Shown: positions 8,542 to 17,429, counted from the stretch's first letter. The stretch is 64,000 bases of DNA from Kyrpidia sp. (GCA_029960885.1 JASBVV010000023.1:1-64000); one strand, 5' to 3'. The notes: generated by a model from the letters alone, not told the origin. A program made the numbers and translations.

Positions 8542-8946
8542 TTACGGGTGGGCGTTCCCGGTTCTTCCCCGGTATCGGTGGATATGGGGCGGAAGGCCGT
8601 TCACTGTGGTGACCCCGGCGAACAAGTGATAATGTCCACCTCCGGGCAGCGGCACAGCCGGCCCCGTCCGGCCGCGCAGGATGTGGGTATGGCCTTGATT
8701 CAACGCGGTGATGGTGTAATAATCATGGGTGTGCGGCACACCGCTCGGGGCGGGGCCCGTGGTTCCGGCATACCGGTGCCGGTGCCCGACGTCGTACGAC
8801 GTGATGCCCGCGAAATCGTGAATGTGCGGCGGGCGTCCGTCCCATTCGATCAGATACAGTTCGTGGCTGTGCCGTTCCTCGGTTCGCTCGTCCTCCCCGC
8901 CGGATTCGCCCGGATGATAAAGAATTCCAACGATGGGTTTCTGCAT
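8542..8946 (-). CDS. ymaF: YmaF-family His-rich repeat protein
   Basis: The 134-residue protein is built from histidine-rich repeats: PPHIHDFAGIT, GHRHRYAGTTGPAPSG, VPHTHDYYTITALNQGHTHI, GGGHYHLFAGVTTVNG and PPHIHRYRGRTG. This HxH pattern is diagnostic of YmaF, a family of unknown function in Bacillales. The paired histidines could bind a metal; that is inference. A strong AAAGGAGG box eight bases before the ATG supports the start. It converges on the L,D-transpeptidase gene with 44 bp between the stops. Confidence 0.85.
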   Translation of the reverse strand: MQKPIVGILYHPGESGGEDERTEERHSHELYLIEWDGRPPHIHDFAGITSYDVGHRHRYAGTTGPAPSGVPHTHDYYTITALNQGHTHILRGRTGPAVPLPGGGHYHLFAGVTTVNGLPPHIHRYRGRTGNAHP

Positions 8947-9109
8947 GGGATGTTCCTCCTTTCTTCTGCAACCACTCTATGGATCCATGAGAAAAGGGGA
9001 AGGGCCATCGAGCCGGGCGGGGGCGGAATTGTGAGGCGAGGAATGGAAATATAACCCATTGCATCGGCCGGCCGGGGTATGATATAGTGGGGAAACGGAA
9101 AGTGGGGCT

Positions 9110-9631
9110 GTGCCCTTGCAGGATGCGCGATACATGGAACGTGCTTTGGAACAGGCCCGGCGGGCGCGGGCGATGGGAGAGGTGCCGATCGGCGCGGTGG
9201 TGGTGGTCGGCCGGCGGGTGGTCGGTGAAGGTCACAACCTCCGGGAGACATGGAACGATCCCACGGCCCATGCCGAGATGGTCGCCTTGCGCCAGGCGGC
9301 ACAGGCCATCGGCGGTTGGCGGCTGATGGGGGCCACGCTGTACGTGACGTTGGAACCGTGCGCCATGTGTGTGGGGGCCGCCGTATTGGCCCGGGTGGAC
9401 CGGGTGGTGTTTGGCGCGCCCGATCCCAAAGCCGGAGCGTGCGGTTCGGTGTTGAACGTGGCCGGCGCGCCGCTCAATCACCGCGTGCAAGTCGAAGGCG
9501 GCGTGCTCCAGCAGGCTTGTGCCGATCTGCTCGTTCAATTTTTCCGGGATCTGCGCAGGCCGGACGGGCCGCGACATCACGTTGTCCCGCAGGGTGCGGC
9601 CCACGATGATGTTCCGCGGAGAGATGTCTGA
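9110..9631 (+). CDS. tadA: tRNA-specific adenosine deaminase TadA
   Basis: The enzyme converts A34 to inosine in tRNA-Arg(ACG). Zinc-deaminase motifs are complete: TAHAEMVAL (zinc His and catalytic Glu) and PCAMCVGA (two zinc Cys). At 173 residues it is slightly longer than usual. The start is uncertain among GTG 9110, TTG 9116 and ATG 9134; no strong Shine-Dalgarno decides. The 3' end runs about 14 bases into the following tRNA-Ser gene. In Bacillus tadA likewise precedes the SRP RNA and dnaX. Confidence 0.93.
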   Translation: MPLQDARYMERALEQARRARAMGEVPIGAVVVVGRRVVGEGHNLRETWNDPTAHAEMVALRQAAQAIGGWRLMGATLYVTLEPCAMCVGAAVLARVDRVVFGAPDPKAGACGSVLNVAGAPLNHRVQVEGGVLQQACADLLVQFFRDLRRPDGPRHHVVPQGAAHDDVPRRDV

Positions 9632-9706
9632 GTGGTCGAAAGAGCTCGCCTCGAAAGCGAGTAGCCCCGAAAGCCCTCGTGGGTTCGAATCCCACCCTGT
9701 CCGCCA
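9618..9706 (+). tRNA. tRNA-Ser(CGA)
   Basis: A class II tRNA with anticodon arm CTCGC-CTCGAAA-GCGAG, giving anticodon CGA, a long variable arm, T arm GTGGG/CCCAC around TTCGAAT, and encoded CCA. The acceptor pairs 4-69 (G-G) and 7-66 (A-C) are mismatched. The gene overlaps the 3' end of tadA. Confidence 0.85.
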
Positions 9707-9762
9707 AAGCCTTATACATCAAGGGGATTCGCGCACTGCCAGTATCGGCGGTGGATCGATGC

Positions 9763-9853
9763 GGAGAGATGTCCGAGTGGTCGAAGGAGCACGATTGGAA
9801 ATCGTGTAGGCGGCAAAAACCCAGCCTCGGGTTCGAACTCCACCTCTCCGCCA
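9763..9853 (+). tRNA. tRNA-Ser(GGA) with irregular T arm
   Basis: The anticodon arm CACGA-TTGGAAA-TCGTG gives anticodon GGA. The 5' acceptor strand GGAGAGA and the 3' CTCTCCG-CCA are typical. From the T-loop G53 to the discriminator there are 20 bases where 21 are expected, and the 3' T-stem strand (TCCAC) does not pair well with the 5' strand. One base appears to be missing there. Confidence 0.8.
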
Positions 9854-9857
9854 CTGA

Positions 9858-10127
9858 TCTGCCGCGCCAGGCGGAGGTGGGCGGTGCCCTGAACCCGCAA
9901 TCCGCTAGAGCGGGGTTGAAGGCTTGTCGTGAGGTGTGCGTCATGGGTGGCCGGCACCGGCCTCGGAGCGTCGACGACCGTCCGCGCGGCGGGTCCTTCC
10001 GAACCGTGTCAGGTCCTGACGGAAGCAGCACTAAGGGAGATCGCCCGGGTGCCGCAGGGGTGCCTGGCCCGAGCCACCCGCCGGTGTAACGCCTCGGTGT
10101 CCGCATCGAAGACAAGGGCGCGGCAGA
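9858..10127 (+). ncRNA. scr: Signal recognition particle RNA, large Bacillus type
   Basis: The SRP core is clear: GTCAGGTCC, a UGAC loop, GGAAGCAGCA, then the GTGCCGCAGGGGTGCCTGG strand opposite. The Alu domain is present 5' (GCGGTGCCCTGAACC, GCAATCCGCTAGAGCGGG), as in the Bacillus scRNA of about 270 nt. The termini pair: CTGCCGCGCC at 9859-9868 with the GGCGCGGCAG ending at 10126. With Ffh it targets secretory and membrane proteins. The apical tetraloop is UGAC, a URRC-type loop instead of the common GGAA. The position between tadA and dnaX matches B. subtilis. Confidence 0.95.
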
Positions 10128-10132
10128 CCCGG

Positions 10133-10168
10133 AAAATCCTCTCGGCCGACAGGGCGGGAGGATTTTTT
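10133..10168 (+). terminator. Intrinsic terminator of the SRP RNA
   Basis: The arms AAAATCCTC and GAGGATTTT are separated by a C/G-rich loop and followed by a T tract ending near 10168. Confidence 0.75.
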
Positions 10169-10242
10169 ATGTCCTCGTAGAAGTGTAGACGTATGGGAGT
10201 GCGGCCTCCGCGGCCGCCATACCGGGCGGGGAGGGACGTGGC

Positions 10243-11559
10243 TTGTTTCATCGCGAGGGATGGATCGAACGCAACATCGAACTCCTCCCGTTTCCAGCCT
10301 GTATCGCGGACGGCGGCGGCGCATTGCTCGCCGTCAACAGGGCACTCGAGGACATGATTCAGCGATCCTTGCGACAGGCGGCGGACAGTGAAGAAGGTCT
10401 GGAAACGGCGGTGAAACCCGACCTGTTTGCCAAGATGGTGCGCTACGAGCGGGCGACTCCGGACGGGGAGCGGATTTTTCTGTACATTGCCGAGGACAGA
10501 GCGAATTGGGACATCTGGCTCTGGCACTTGATGCAGCCATTCGTCGGCGAGATGGCGACGGGTCTCATCCTGGTCAACTCCGACCTGCACATTCGGGCCG
10601 TCAATCGAACGGCAGTCGGGATGTTGGGGTTGGAGCCCGAACAAGCGATCGGTCGGGCGATCCATGAGGCCATTCCCGAATTGGGCGTCGTTCTTCGCCC
10701 GGTCGCCCATAAACTGACCACGGAGAATCTCCGCAATATGCTTTTTGATGTCGAAATTGACGGCCAGATCAAACATTGCCTCTTGGACACTCGTGTCGTC
10801 GACGGATACGGAGGGTCCGACGACCGAAAAATCCTGTTATTTCTCACAGATATCGGCGAACGATTCGACAGCCAGATTCAACGTCAGGAAAAATTGGCCA
10901 CGGTGGGCAAGATTGCCGCGGGCATCGCTCACGAGATCCGCAACCCCCTGACGTCCATCAGGGGGTTCCTGCAGATCATGCGGCAGAACTTTATCCGCTT
11001 GCGGATGGAGAAGGAGTTTCAGTACACCGAGGTTATGTTGGCGGAAATCGACCGTGTCAACGAATTGGTGGGCGAACTGTTGCTGTTGTCGAAGCCGCGG
11101 GACATGAAGTTGGAACCGGTCGAGGTGGAGGAACTGATCACCGGTTTGGCTCCGCTGATCAGCAGCGAAACGATCCTCCACGACATTGAATTTCATCTGT
11201 GTATCAAACCGGTGCCCAAGGTGCTGGCCGATTCCGAGATGTTAAAACAGGTCGTCGTCAATTTGGTCAAGAATGCCGTGGAAGCGATGGAACACGGCGG
11301 TACCTTGACCATCTGCACCCGGGTCGTCCAGGATGAAGATCTGGTACAAATCGATGTGCAGGATACCGGACCGGGTATTCCCAATTATGTGATGGACCGG
11401 ATTTTTGACGCGTTTTTCACCACTAAAGAGAACGGGACCGGGCTGGGATTGCCGATTTGCCAGCGGATCATCAGCGATTTGGGCGGAACGATTCGCGTGT
11501 CGAGCAAGGGCTACGGCACGACGTTCACGGTCCTTCTTCCCGCGTACCGCGAGAAATGA
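10243..11559 (+). CDS. Cytoplasmic PAS-domain sensor histidine kinase
   Basis: A 438-residue soluble kinase starts at a TTG preceded by GGGAGGGA. An N-terminal PAS-like segment (about 10-60) is followed by a second PAS (about 100-165, GLILVNSDLHIRAVNRTAVG), HisKA (IAHEIRNPLTSIRGFLQIM, phospho-His H230) and HATPase (NLVKNAVEAM, DTGPGIP, GTGLGLPICQRI). The H-box style resembles the Bacillus sporulation kinases (KinA to KinE) that feed the Spo0F/Spo0A phosphorelay. No response regulator is adjacent, which fits an orphan phosphorelay kinase, but that role is inferred. It sits between the SRP RNA and dnaX, where B. subtilis has no kinase. Confidence 0.87.
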   Translation: MFHREGWIERNIELLPFPACIADGGGALLAVNRALEDMIQRSLRQAADSEEGLETAVKPDLFAKMVRYERATPDGERIFLYIAEDRANWDIWLWHLMQPFVGEMATGLILVNSDLHIRAVNRTAVGMLGLEPEQAIGRAIHEAIPELGVVLRPVAHKLTTENLRNMLFDVEIDGQIKHCLLDTRVVDGYGGSDDRKILLFLTDIGERFDSQIQRQEKLATVGKIAAGIAHEIRNPLTSIRGFLQIMRQNFIRLRMEKEFQYTEVMLAEIDRVNELVGELLLLSKPRDMKLEPVEVEELITGLAPLISSETILHDIEFHLCIKPVPKVLADSEMLKQVVVNLVKNAVEAMEHGGTLTICTRVVQDEDLVQIDVQDTGPGIPNYVMDRIFDAFFTTKENGTGLGLPICQRIISDLGGTIRVSSKGYGTTFTVLLPAYREK

Positions 11560-11646
11560 AGAGGCGCTGGCCGGTTTCGCCCGGGTGTGGTAGTGTATTC
11601 GCAGACGGTTGTCGCAGGCCGGAAGAAAGCGAAGAGGTGGGGACCA

Positions 11647-13614
11647 TTGGCCTATCTCGCACTGTACCGGGAGTGGCGGCCGCAGCGGTTCGCCGACGTG
11701 GTCGGACAACCACATGTCGTCCGGACGCTGCAAAACGCGCTGCGCACCGGTCGGTTGGCGCACGCCTACCTGTTCACGGGCCCGAGGGGGACCGGCAAGA
11801 CGAGCGCGGCAAAGATTTTTGCCAAGGCGGTCAATTGCGAGCGCGGGCCGGCGGAGGAGCCGTGCAATCAGTGCGATGCCTGCCGCGGGATCACCGACGG
11901 GTCGGTGCTCGACGTGGTGGAGATCGATGCGGCGTCCAACCGGGGCATCGACGAGGTCCGGGAACTCCGGGAACAGGTGCGGTATGCACCCACCCAGGTG
12001 CGTTACAAAGTGTATATTATCGACGAGGTTCACATGTTGACCCCGGAGGCCTTCAACGCCTTGCTCAAGACCCTGGAAGAGCCGCCGGAACATGTCGTTT
12101 TTATTCTGGCGACCACCGAACCGCACAAATTGCCGGCCACCATCGTCTCCCGCTGCCAGCGCTTTGCCTTTCAGCGGATTCTGGCCGGAGACGCGGCGGA
12201 GAGGATGAAAACGATCCTGGAGCGCAAGGGGCGCCGCGCCGAGGATAAGGCGTTGTGGTTGATTGCCCGGGCGGCGGACGGAGGGCTGCGGGATGCCTTG
12301 AGTCTGCTCGATCAGGCACTTTCCTTCAGCGAGGATGTGCTCCGCGAGGAGGACGTGCTGGCGCTCATCGGTCGGATGCCGGGGAAGGATTTGCTGCGGG
12401 GCATCGAAGCGCTGGCGGCCGGAGATACCGCCGCCGTCCTGTTGTGGAGCCGGGAGCAATTGGACCGCGGGTTCGATGTCGGACCGTTGGCGGCCGCGCT
12501 GCTCGATACTCTGCGGGACATCCTTTGGATTCAGACGGCGGCGGACCATCCGGATGTACGGGAGCGGCTGCAATTCGAACCGGAGTTGAAGACCTTCGCC
12601 GACCGGCTGGAATCCGAACGGATCCTGGCCTGGATGGACCGGTTGACCGAATTGCAGCAACAATTGCGCTGGCACGGCCAAGCGCGGCTTCTCCTGGAGT
12701 TGACCTTGGTCAAACTGTGTATGGTACCCCGGTCGGGGGAGAACGCCGGACCGGGAGATGCCGCGGCCGCTCAGGAATTGGCCGGCCGGCTCGAACGGTT
12801 GGAACGGCAGGTCCACCGGTTGTCCTTGGCCTCCGCCGCCGGGGCGCCAACGTCGGGGACCTTGAATGCGGGACATTCCGAACGCCCGTCAACCGGCGCG
12901 AAGCGGTTGGGCCGTGCAGATCATCCGCCGGAGGCGGCCGAGGCCCGGGTTGCGGGAGGTGGTAACGAGACGGTCCCGGGAGGCGCCGCGGGCGGAGACG
13001 CGCAAGAAGCGCAGGCCGCGGCGCCTCCCGGGATGCGGGACAGTGCCTCGAGGGGCGGTCCCCAGTCGGGGGCTGTCTCCCGGATTGGGGGTGCCGAGCT
13101 CGCCGGCACTGCGCGGGGCGGAGAAGCCGGCTCCGGTTCGAGACCGGCCTCCCCCGCGCCTTGGGAAACCATTGGGGAGCAGCTCGACCCGGCGGCGGCG
13201 GAGCCGATCCGCGCACGCTGGCAAGAGGTGCTGGACGAAGTGAAACGAAAACGGGTCACGACCCAGGCCTGGCTGCTGGACGGCGAACCGGTGGCCCGGG
13301 CGGGCTCTTGGTTGATCGTCGCCTTCAAGAACCAGATTCATCGGGAAACGGTGATGAAACCCATGCACCGCACGGCCGTGGAAGAGGTGTTGCAGGCGGT
13401 GTTCGGGGAGCCGCTGTTTCTGTACGCCGTGGCGATTCAGAACTGGGAGCAGGAGTTGGCCGGGCGGGAGCAGGCGGCGGGTGCCGTTTCCCCGGTGCCG
13501 GCCGGGACCGGTTCCGAGGGCGACGATGGCCCCGCCGCGGGAGCGGACGATCCGCTGGCTCAACTGGTTGAGTTGTTCGGGCGGGATCGCATCGAAATCA
13601 TCGGGGAGGAATGA
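11647..13614 (+). CDS. dnaX: DNA polymerase III subunits gamma/tau
   Basis: The 655-residue clamp-loader ATPase starts at a TTG with GAGGTGGG upstream. It has Walker [13 protein letters not shown], a four-Cys zinc module ([16 protein letters not shown]), Walker B IIDEVHML, sensor 1 LATTEP and the SRC motif SRCQRFAF. Domain III is followed by a long Gly/Ala/Arg-rich linker (about 370-530) and a C-terminal tau-like domain ([20 protein letters not shown]). It loads the beta clamp together with the delta' subunit encoded near 20.7 kb. It overlaps or abuts ebfC, forming a dnaX-ebfC-recR operon. Confidence 0.96.
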   Translation: MAYLALYREWRPQRFADVVGQPHVVRTLQNALRTGRLAHAYLFTGPRGTGKTSAAKIFAKAVNCERGPAEEPCNQCDACRGITDGSVLDVVEIDAASNRGIDEVRELREQVRYAPTQVRYKVYIIDEVHMLTPEAFNALLKTLEEPPEHVVFILATTEPHKLPATIVSRCQRFAFQRILAGDAAERMKTILERKGRRAEDKALWLIARAADGGLRDALSLLDQALSFSEDVLREEDVLALIGRMPGKDLLRGIEALAAGDTAAVLLWSREQLDRGFDVGPLAAALLDTLRDILWIQTAADHPDVRERLQFEPELKTFADRLESERILAWMDRLTELQQQLRWHGQARLLLELTLVKLCMVPRSGENAGPGDAAAAQELAGRLERLERQVHRLSLASAAGAPTSGTLNAGHSERPSTGAKRLGRADHPPEAAEARVAGGGNETVPGGAAGGDAQEAQAAAPPGMRDSASRGGPQSGAVSRIGGAELAGTARGGEAGSGSRPASPAPWETIGEQLDPAAAEPIRARWQEVLDEVKRKRVTTQAWLLDGEPVARAGSWLIVAFKNQIHRETVMKPMHRTAVEEVLQAVFGEPLFLYAVAIQNWEQELAGREQAAGAVSPVPAGTGSEGDDGPAAGADDPLAQLVELFGRDRIEIIGEE

Positions 13615-13616
13615 GC

Positions 13617-13928
13617 GTGAAGAACATGAACCAATTGATGAAACAAGCGAAAAAGATGCAGGAGGAAATGATGAAGGCCCAGGAAGCCCTGGGGGAAAAA
13701 ACGGTGGAGGGATCCGCCGGAGGCGGCGCGGTGACCGTGGTGGCCAACGGGCACAAGCTGATTCAATCGGTGGTGATCCGTCCGGAAGCGGTGGATCCCG
13801 ACGATGTGGAGATGTTGCAAGACCTGGTTCTCACAGCGGTGAACGATGCGCTGAAAAAGGCCGACGAGCTGGTCGCGGAGGAGTTGGGCAAATATACCCG
13901 GGCGCTCAATCTGCCCGGCTTATTCTGA
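13617..13928 (+). CDS. ebfC: Nucleoid-associated protein EbfC/YbaB (YaaK)
   Basis: A 103-residue protein with the family pattern [19 protein letters not shown], then [17 protein letters not shown] and [17 protein letters not shown]. The dimer binds DNA and is nearly always encoded between dnaX and recR, as here. The GTG at 13617 has GGGGAGGA at suitable spacing; an ATG overlapping the dnaX stop lies too close to that site. Confidence 0.93.
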   Translation: MKNMNQLMKQAKKMQEEMMKAQEALGEKTVEGSAGGGAVTVVANGHKLIQSVVIRPEAVDPDDVEMLQDLVLTAVNDALKKADELVAEELGKYTRALNLPGLF

Positions 13929-13950
13929 TTTCGATGAAACGCGGTGACGG

Positions 13951-14553
13951 ATGATGATCAGCTTTCCGGAGCCCATCTCGCAGCTCATCGACGGGTTCAT
14001 GAAGTTGCCCGGCATCGGCCCGAAAACCGCCCAGAGGCTGGCGTTTCACGTGCTGCACATGTCCGAAGAGGATGTGCAACACCTCTCCCGGGCGCTTCTC
14101 GCTGTGAAAAAAGATCTCAGATACTGCCGCGTCTGCTGCAATATCACCGATGTCGATCCATGCATGATTTGCCGCGATGAGCTGCGGGATCACCGGCTGA
14201 TTTGCGTGGTGCAGGACCCCCGGGACGTGGCGGCCATGGAGCGCACCCGAGAGTTTCACGGGCTGTACCACGTGTTGCACGGGGCCATTTCCCCGATCGG
14301 AGGGATCGGGCCTGAGGATATTCGCATCAAAGAATTGCTGGACCGGATGAGGGATACCCTTCCGAAAGAGTTGATCGTGGCGACCAATCCCACGGTGGAA
14401 GGGGAGGCCACGGCGATGTTTTTAACCCGACTGGTTAAGCCGTTGGGGGTGCGGGTGACCAGGATCGCCCGGGGGCTGCCGATGGGCGGCGACCTCGAAT
14501 ATGCGGATGAACTGACGCTCACCCAAGCACTGGAAGGACGCAGGGAAATCTGA
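13951..14553 (+). CDS. recR: Recombination mediator RecR
   Basis: The 200-residue protein has an N-terminal helix-hairpin-helix ([15 protein letters not shown]), a four-Cys zinc finger ([16 protein letters not shown]) and a Toprim domain ([29 protein letters not shown]). With RecF and RecO it loads RecA at gapped DNA. Full length; third gene of the dnaX-ebfC-recR operon. Confidence 0.96.
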   Translation: MMISFPEPISQLIDGFMKLPGIGPKTAQRLAFHVLHMSEEDVQHLSRALLAVKKDLRYCRVCCNITDVDPCMICRDELRDHRLICVVQDPRDVAAMERTREFHGLYHVLHGAISPIGGIGPEDIRIKELLDRMRDTLPKELIVATNPTVEGEATAMFLTRLVKPLGVRVTRIARGLPMGGDLEYADELTLTQALEGRREI

Positions 14554-14654
14554 TTCCATTGTCATAGGAACCGCACACGGCTTCTATACATCCTTACTGA
14601 GGACAGGCAGGCGCATCTCGCCATGGGACGCGGCGGCCGGGGGGAGAGGATGGC

Positions 14655-14987
14655 ATGAAGCCGATTTTTCGTTGGGCGCGGTGCAAACTCCGGGCGGGGC
14701 GAGAGATCCCCGGGCAACAGGAAAAGGCGGATTTGTTGCGGGAGATCGAGCGCACCCGGGACGAGTGGATGAGAGCCCTGCATTTGTTGGATAATGTGGT
14801 GGAGCCGGAACTGATCGATCACGCCATTTACACGATACAGGCGGCGCAGCGAAAATATGAATATCTGATGCGGGTGGCGCGGAGTCAACAGGTGCAGGCC
14901 CGGTCCGAGGACCCGGCGGGTCAAGGGCCGTTTCTTCCCGGGGCGCGGACTGCGCGTCGCAGGCCCCCGTGCTTCAAACGTCCCTGA
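14655..14987 (+). CDS. yaaL: YaaL-family protein (DUF2508)
   Basis: A 110-residue basic protein with the helical family core DLLREIERTRDEWMRALHLLDNVVEPELIDHAIY (central region) and QAAQRKYEYLMRVAR. Function is unknown; the gene follows recR and precedes bofA in many Bacillales. A GGGGAGAGGA box precedes the ATG. The last 30 residues are Arg/Pro-rich and not conserved. Confidence 0.85.
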   Translation: MKPIFRWARCKLRAGREIPGQQEKADLLREIERTRDEWMRALHLLDNVVEPELIDHAIYTIQAAQRKYEYLMRVARSQQVQARSEDPAGQGPFLPGARTARRRPPCFKRP

Positions 14988-15002
14988 AAGAAGGGGTTAC
15001 CC

Positions 15003-16007
15003 ATGGTGGAGTACATGATCACTCGGGCCGAAAGCGGGAAAAAGCTCCATCGATTCCTGCGCCAAGCCCTGCCCCGACTGCCGCTCAGCGGGGTGTACAA
15101 ATGGATCCGGGTGGGCCGGGTCAAAGTCAACCGAAAAAAAGGCAAACCGGACCTTGTGCTCCGCGAGGGCGATATCGTCCAACTTTTTGTGCGCGATGAG
15201 GAATATGCGGAACTGCACCGGCCGGATCCCAAATTTGAGGGTGTGCCGAGGAACCTGGACATTGTGTATGAGGATGACGATATTCTCGTGGTGAACAAGC
15301 CGGCCGGGCTGCTCACCCATCCCGATCGGGCGGAGCACCGGGACACCCTGATCAACCGGGTCTTGGCGTATTTGTATGATCAGGGGGAATGGGACGGCCG
15401 ATCCTTTGCTCCGGCCGCCGCCCATCGCCTGGACCGCAATACCAGTGGAATTGTATTGATCGGGAAACATGCCGAAGTCCTGCGCGATCTCGCTGCACAA
15501 ATACGCGGGCGACAGGTGGAAAAGCGGTACCTGGCCCTGGTGCACGGCCGCCTGGAGAAACCCGGGGCGTTGAGACGGGCCTTGGTCCGGGATCCTGTCA
15601 AAAACCGAACGCGGCCGGTCGCACCGGCGTCGGAATCGGCGGAGGCGATGGCGGCGGAGACGCGATACCGACCGCTGGCGGCGGCCGAGGACACCACCTT
15701 GCTCGACGTCACCCTCGTGAGCGGGCGAACCCATCAGATCCGGGCGCATTTGGCGGCTGCCGGTCATCCGCTCGTCGGGGATATCAAGTATGGGGGCAAG
15801 CCCGTGAAGGGGCTGCGCCACCAGTTTCTCCACGCATATTTTCTGAGATTGGCCGATGGGCGTTCTTTTACGGCGCCGCTGCCGCCGGAGTTGAGGAAGG
15901 TGCTGGGTCTGCTGAGATTCCCGGCGGAGGTTCAGGACCCGGACTCCGATGGGAACCCGCGGCGGGGCGATGCGTTCCGGCCGGAGGCGGACCGCCGGCG
16001 GATCTGA
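15003..16007 (+). CDS. RluA-family 23S rRNA/tRNA pseudouridine synthase
   Basis: The 334-residue enzyme has an N-terminal S4 RNA-binding domain (KLHRFLRQALPRLPLSGVYKWI, VKVN, LREGDIVQLF) and an RluA catalytic domain. The catalytic Asp lies in AAAHRLDRNTSGIVLI, and the family strands IVYEDDDILVVNKPAGLLTHP and RTHQIRAHLAAAGHPLVGD are intact. It isomerises uridine in structured RNA; the S4 domain and sequence favour an RluC/RluD-like rRNA target, but the site cannot be told. It lies between yaaL and fabH, an insertion relative to B. subtilis. Confidence 0.9.
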   Translation: MVEYMITRAESGKKLHRFLRQALPRLPLSGVYKWIRVGRVKVNRKKGKPDLVLREGDIVQLFVRDEEYAELHRPDPKFEGVPRNLDIVYEDDDILVVNKPAGLLTHPDRAEHRDTLINRVLAYLYDQGEWDGRSFAPAAAHRLDRNTSGIVLIGKHAEVLRDLAAQIRGRQVEKRYLALVHGRLEKPGALRRALVRDPVKNRTRPVAPASESAEAMAAETRYRPLAAAEDTTLLDVTLVSGRTHQIRAHLAAAGHPLVGDIKYGGKPVKGLRHQFLHAYFLRLADGRSFTAPLPPELRKVLGLLRFPAEVQDPDSDGNPRRGDAFRPEADRRRI

Positions 16008-16054
16008 CCCGGAAGGCCGGGCGCGGCCGGACCGGGGATTTTTATGATCTGAAC

Positions 16055-16082
16055 TTGATATCAGGTAATAAAATCATATAAT
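16055..16082 (+). promoter_or_regulatory. fabH promoter with FapR operator
   Basis: TTGATA (16055-16060) and a perfect TATAAT (16077-16082) lie 16 bp apart. The 17-bp segment 16055-16071 reads TTATTACCTGATATCAA on the minus strand, 14 of 17 bases matching the FapR consensus TTAGTACCTGATACTAA, and it covers the -35 box. FapR represses fatty-acid genes and is released by malonyl-CoA; repression of fabH by occlusion is inferred. Confidence 0.75.
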
Positions 16083-16113
16083 AAGAGTAACAGTTGCCAA
16101 AGGGGGATTCCAG

Positions 16114-17088
16114 GTGCGGCATGCGGGAATTGTGGGTGTCGGGATGTATGTCCCGCCGGGGACGTTGACCAACCGGGATCTGGAACGCATGGTGGACACG
16201 TCGGACGAGTGGATTCGACAGCGCACGGGGATCGAGGAGAGACACATCGCGGATCCCGAGGTGGGCAGCTCGGATCTGGCCGTACAAGCGGCGAAGGCGG
16301 CCCTGGCCGATGCCGGATGCGGAACGGAAGACCTGGACCTGATCCTCGTGGCCACCACCACGCCGGACCAGCCGTTTCCGACCACGGCGGTGATGGTGCA
16401 GAAGGGGCTGGAGGCATGGCGGGCCGGCGCGGTGGATGTCGGGGCCACCTGTTCGGGGTTTATCTACGGGCTGTCTCTGGCCGGCGCCCTGATTGAGGCG
16501 GGGCGCATGGAGCGGGTGTTGGTCATCGGCGCCGAGACCCTGTCGCGGTTGACGAACTGGGAAGATCGCTCCACTTGCGTCCTTTTCGGGGACGGGGCGG
16601 GGGCCGTGGTGGTTCAGGCGGTGTCCGAAGGGGGACTTCGGGCGTTTGAACTGGGGGCTGACGGTCGGGGGACAGAATTTTTGAACGCGTGGGTGGGGGG
16701 ATTCAAAAGGCCCGTGACGGCGGATTTGCTCGACTCGCCCAATCGGTTCATCAACATGACGGGGCGGGAAGTGTTTAAATTTGCGGTCCGTACGATGGAA
16801 GAATCGGTGCGCCGGGTGGCCGACCGCGCCTGGGGGAGTCTGGAGATGGATCTGCTCGTACCCCACCAAGCCAATGCGCGCATCATCGAGGCGGTGGGTC
16901 AGCGCTTGGGGGTGGCGGACAAGGCGTTGATCAACATCCAGCGGTACGGGAACACGTCGGCGGCGTCCATTCCCATTGCACTGACCGAGGCCAAGGCATC
17001 GGGACGTCTGCGCCCCGGCATGCGGGTCGTCCTCACCGGTTTCGGCGGAGGATTCACTTATGCCGGAGCGGCTTTGGAATGGGTCTAA
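16114..17088 (+). CDS. fabH: Beta-ketoacyl-ACP synthase III
   Basis: The 324-residue enzyme condenses acyl-CoA with malonyl-ACP to start fatty-acid synthesis. The catalytic triad is complete: C113 in GATCSGF, His in PHQANARI and Asn in YGNTSAASIP. The DEWIRQRTGIEERH motif and the C-terminal GFGGGFTYAGAALEW are typical. The GTG start has an AAAGGGGG box. It has its own promoter with a FapR-like operator. In spore formers of this group FabH primed with branched acyl-CoA sets membrane branching. A fabH between yaaL and bofA is not the B. subtilis order. Confidence 0.95.
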   Translation: MRHAGIVGVGMYVPPGTLTNRDLERMVDTSDEWIRQRTGIEERHIADPEVGSSDLAVQAAKAALADAGCGTEDLDLILVATTTPDQPFPTTAVMVQKGLEAWRAGAVDVGATCSGFIYGLSLAGALIEAGRMERVLVIGAETLSRLTNWEDRSTCVLFGDGAGAVVVQAVSEGGLRAFELGADGRGTEFLNAWVGGFKRPVTADLLDSPNRFINMTGREVFKFAVRTMEESVRRVADRAWGSLEMDLLVPHQANARIIEAVGQRLGVADKALINIQRYGNTSAASIPIALTEAKASGRLRPGMRVVLTGFGGGFTYAGAALEWV

Positions 17089-17153
17089 GCCGGTCCACCC
17101 GGGCATAGGATGGTGCTGACATCACTGTCCACCCGGGATGAGGAGGGCCGACC

Positions 17154-17423
17154 ATGCCGAGGATCGATCTATGGACAGCGCTTTTGGGAGCCGCTCTCAT
17201 CATTGCGCTGCTCGCTTATGTGATACGCAATCCCCTGCAGGCCATCGGCCGGTTTGTTCGCGGGCTGGCGGTGGGCGGAGCGGTGATCTGGGCCGCCAAT
17301 TGGCTGGGGCAGGCCCACCAATTCCATGTGCCGTGGAATCCGTTCACCGCGGCCATTCTGGGGTTGTTCGGCCTGCCCGGAGCACTGGCTCTCCTGTGGC
17401 TGCGCTGGTGGCTCCCGGTATGA
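17154..17423 (+). CDS. bofA: Pro-SigmaK processing inhibitor BofA
   Basis: An 89-residue integral membrane protein with two hydrophobic segments (ALLGAALIIALLAYVI and LAVGGAVIWAANWLG) and the family signature WNPFTAAILGLFGLPGALAL. BofA sits in the outer forespore membrane with SpoIVFA and holds the SpoIVFB protease inactive until the SpoIVB signal arrives, which sets SigmaK timing. A GAGGAGG box precedes the ATG. The place after recR and yaaL is the usual Bacillales position. Confidence 0.92.
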   Translation: MPRIDLWTALLGAALIIALLAYVIRNPLQAIGRFVRGLAVGGAVIWAANWLGQAHQFHVPWNPFTAAILGLFGLPGALALLWLRWWLPV

Positions 17424-17429
17424 GGGGGT

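Noticed and set aside
11242-12876. A 544-codon open frame antisense to the kinase and dnaX
   Set aside because: Low-complexity Arg/Pro/Gln-rich translation spanning two real genes and their junction; a composition artefact.
11647-13614. Programmed frameshift in dnaX to make a short gamma subunit
   Set aside because: No slippery A-AAA-AAG string followed by a stem-loop is visible near the end of the ATPase part, and Bacillales generally make only tau.
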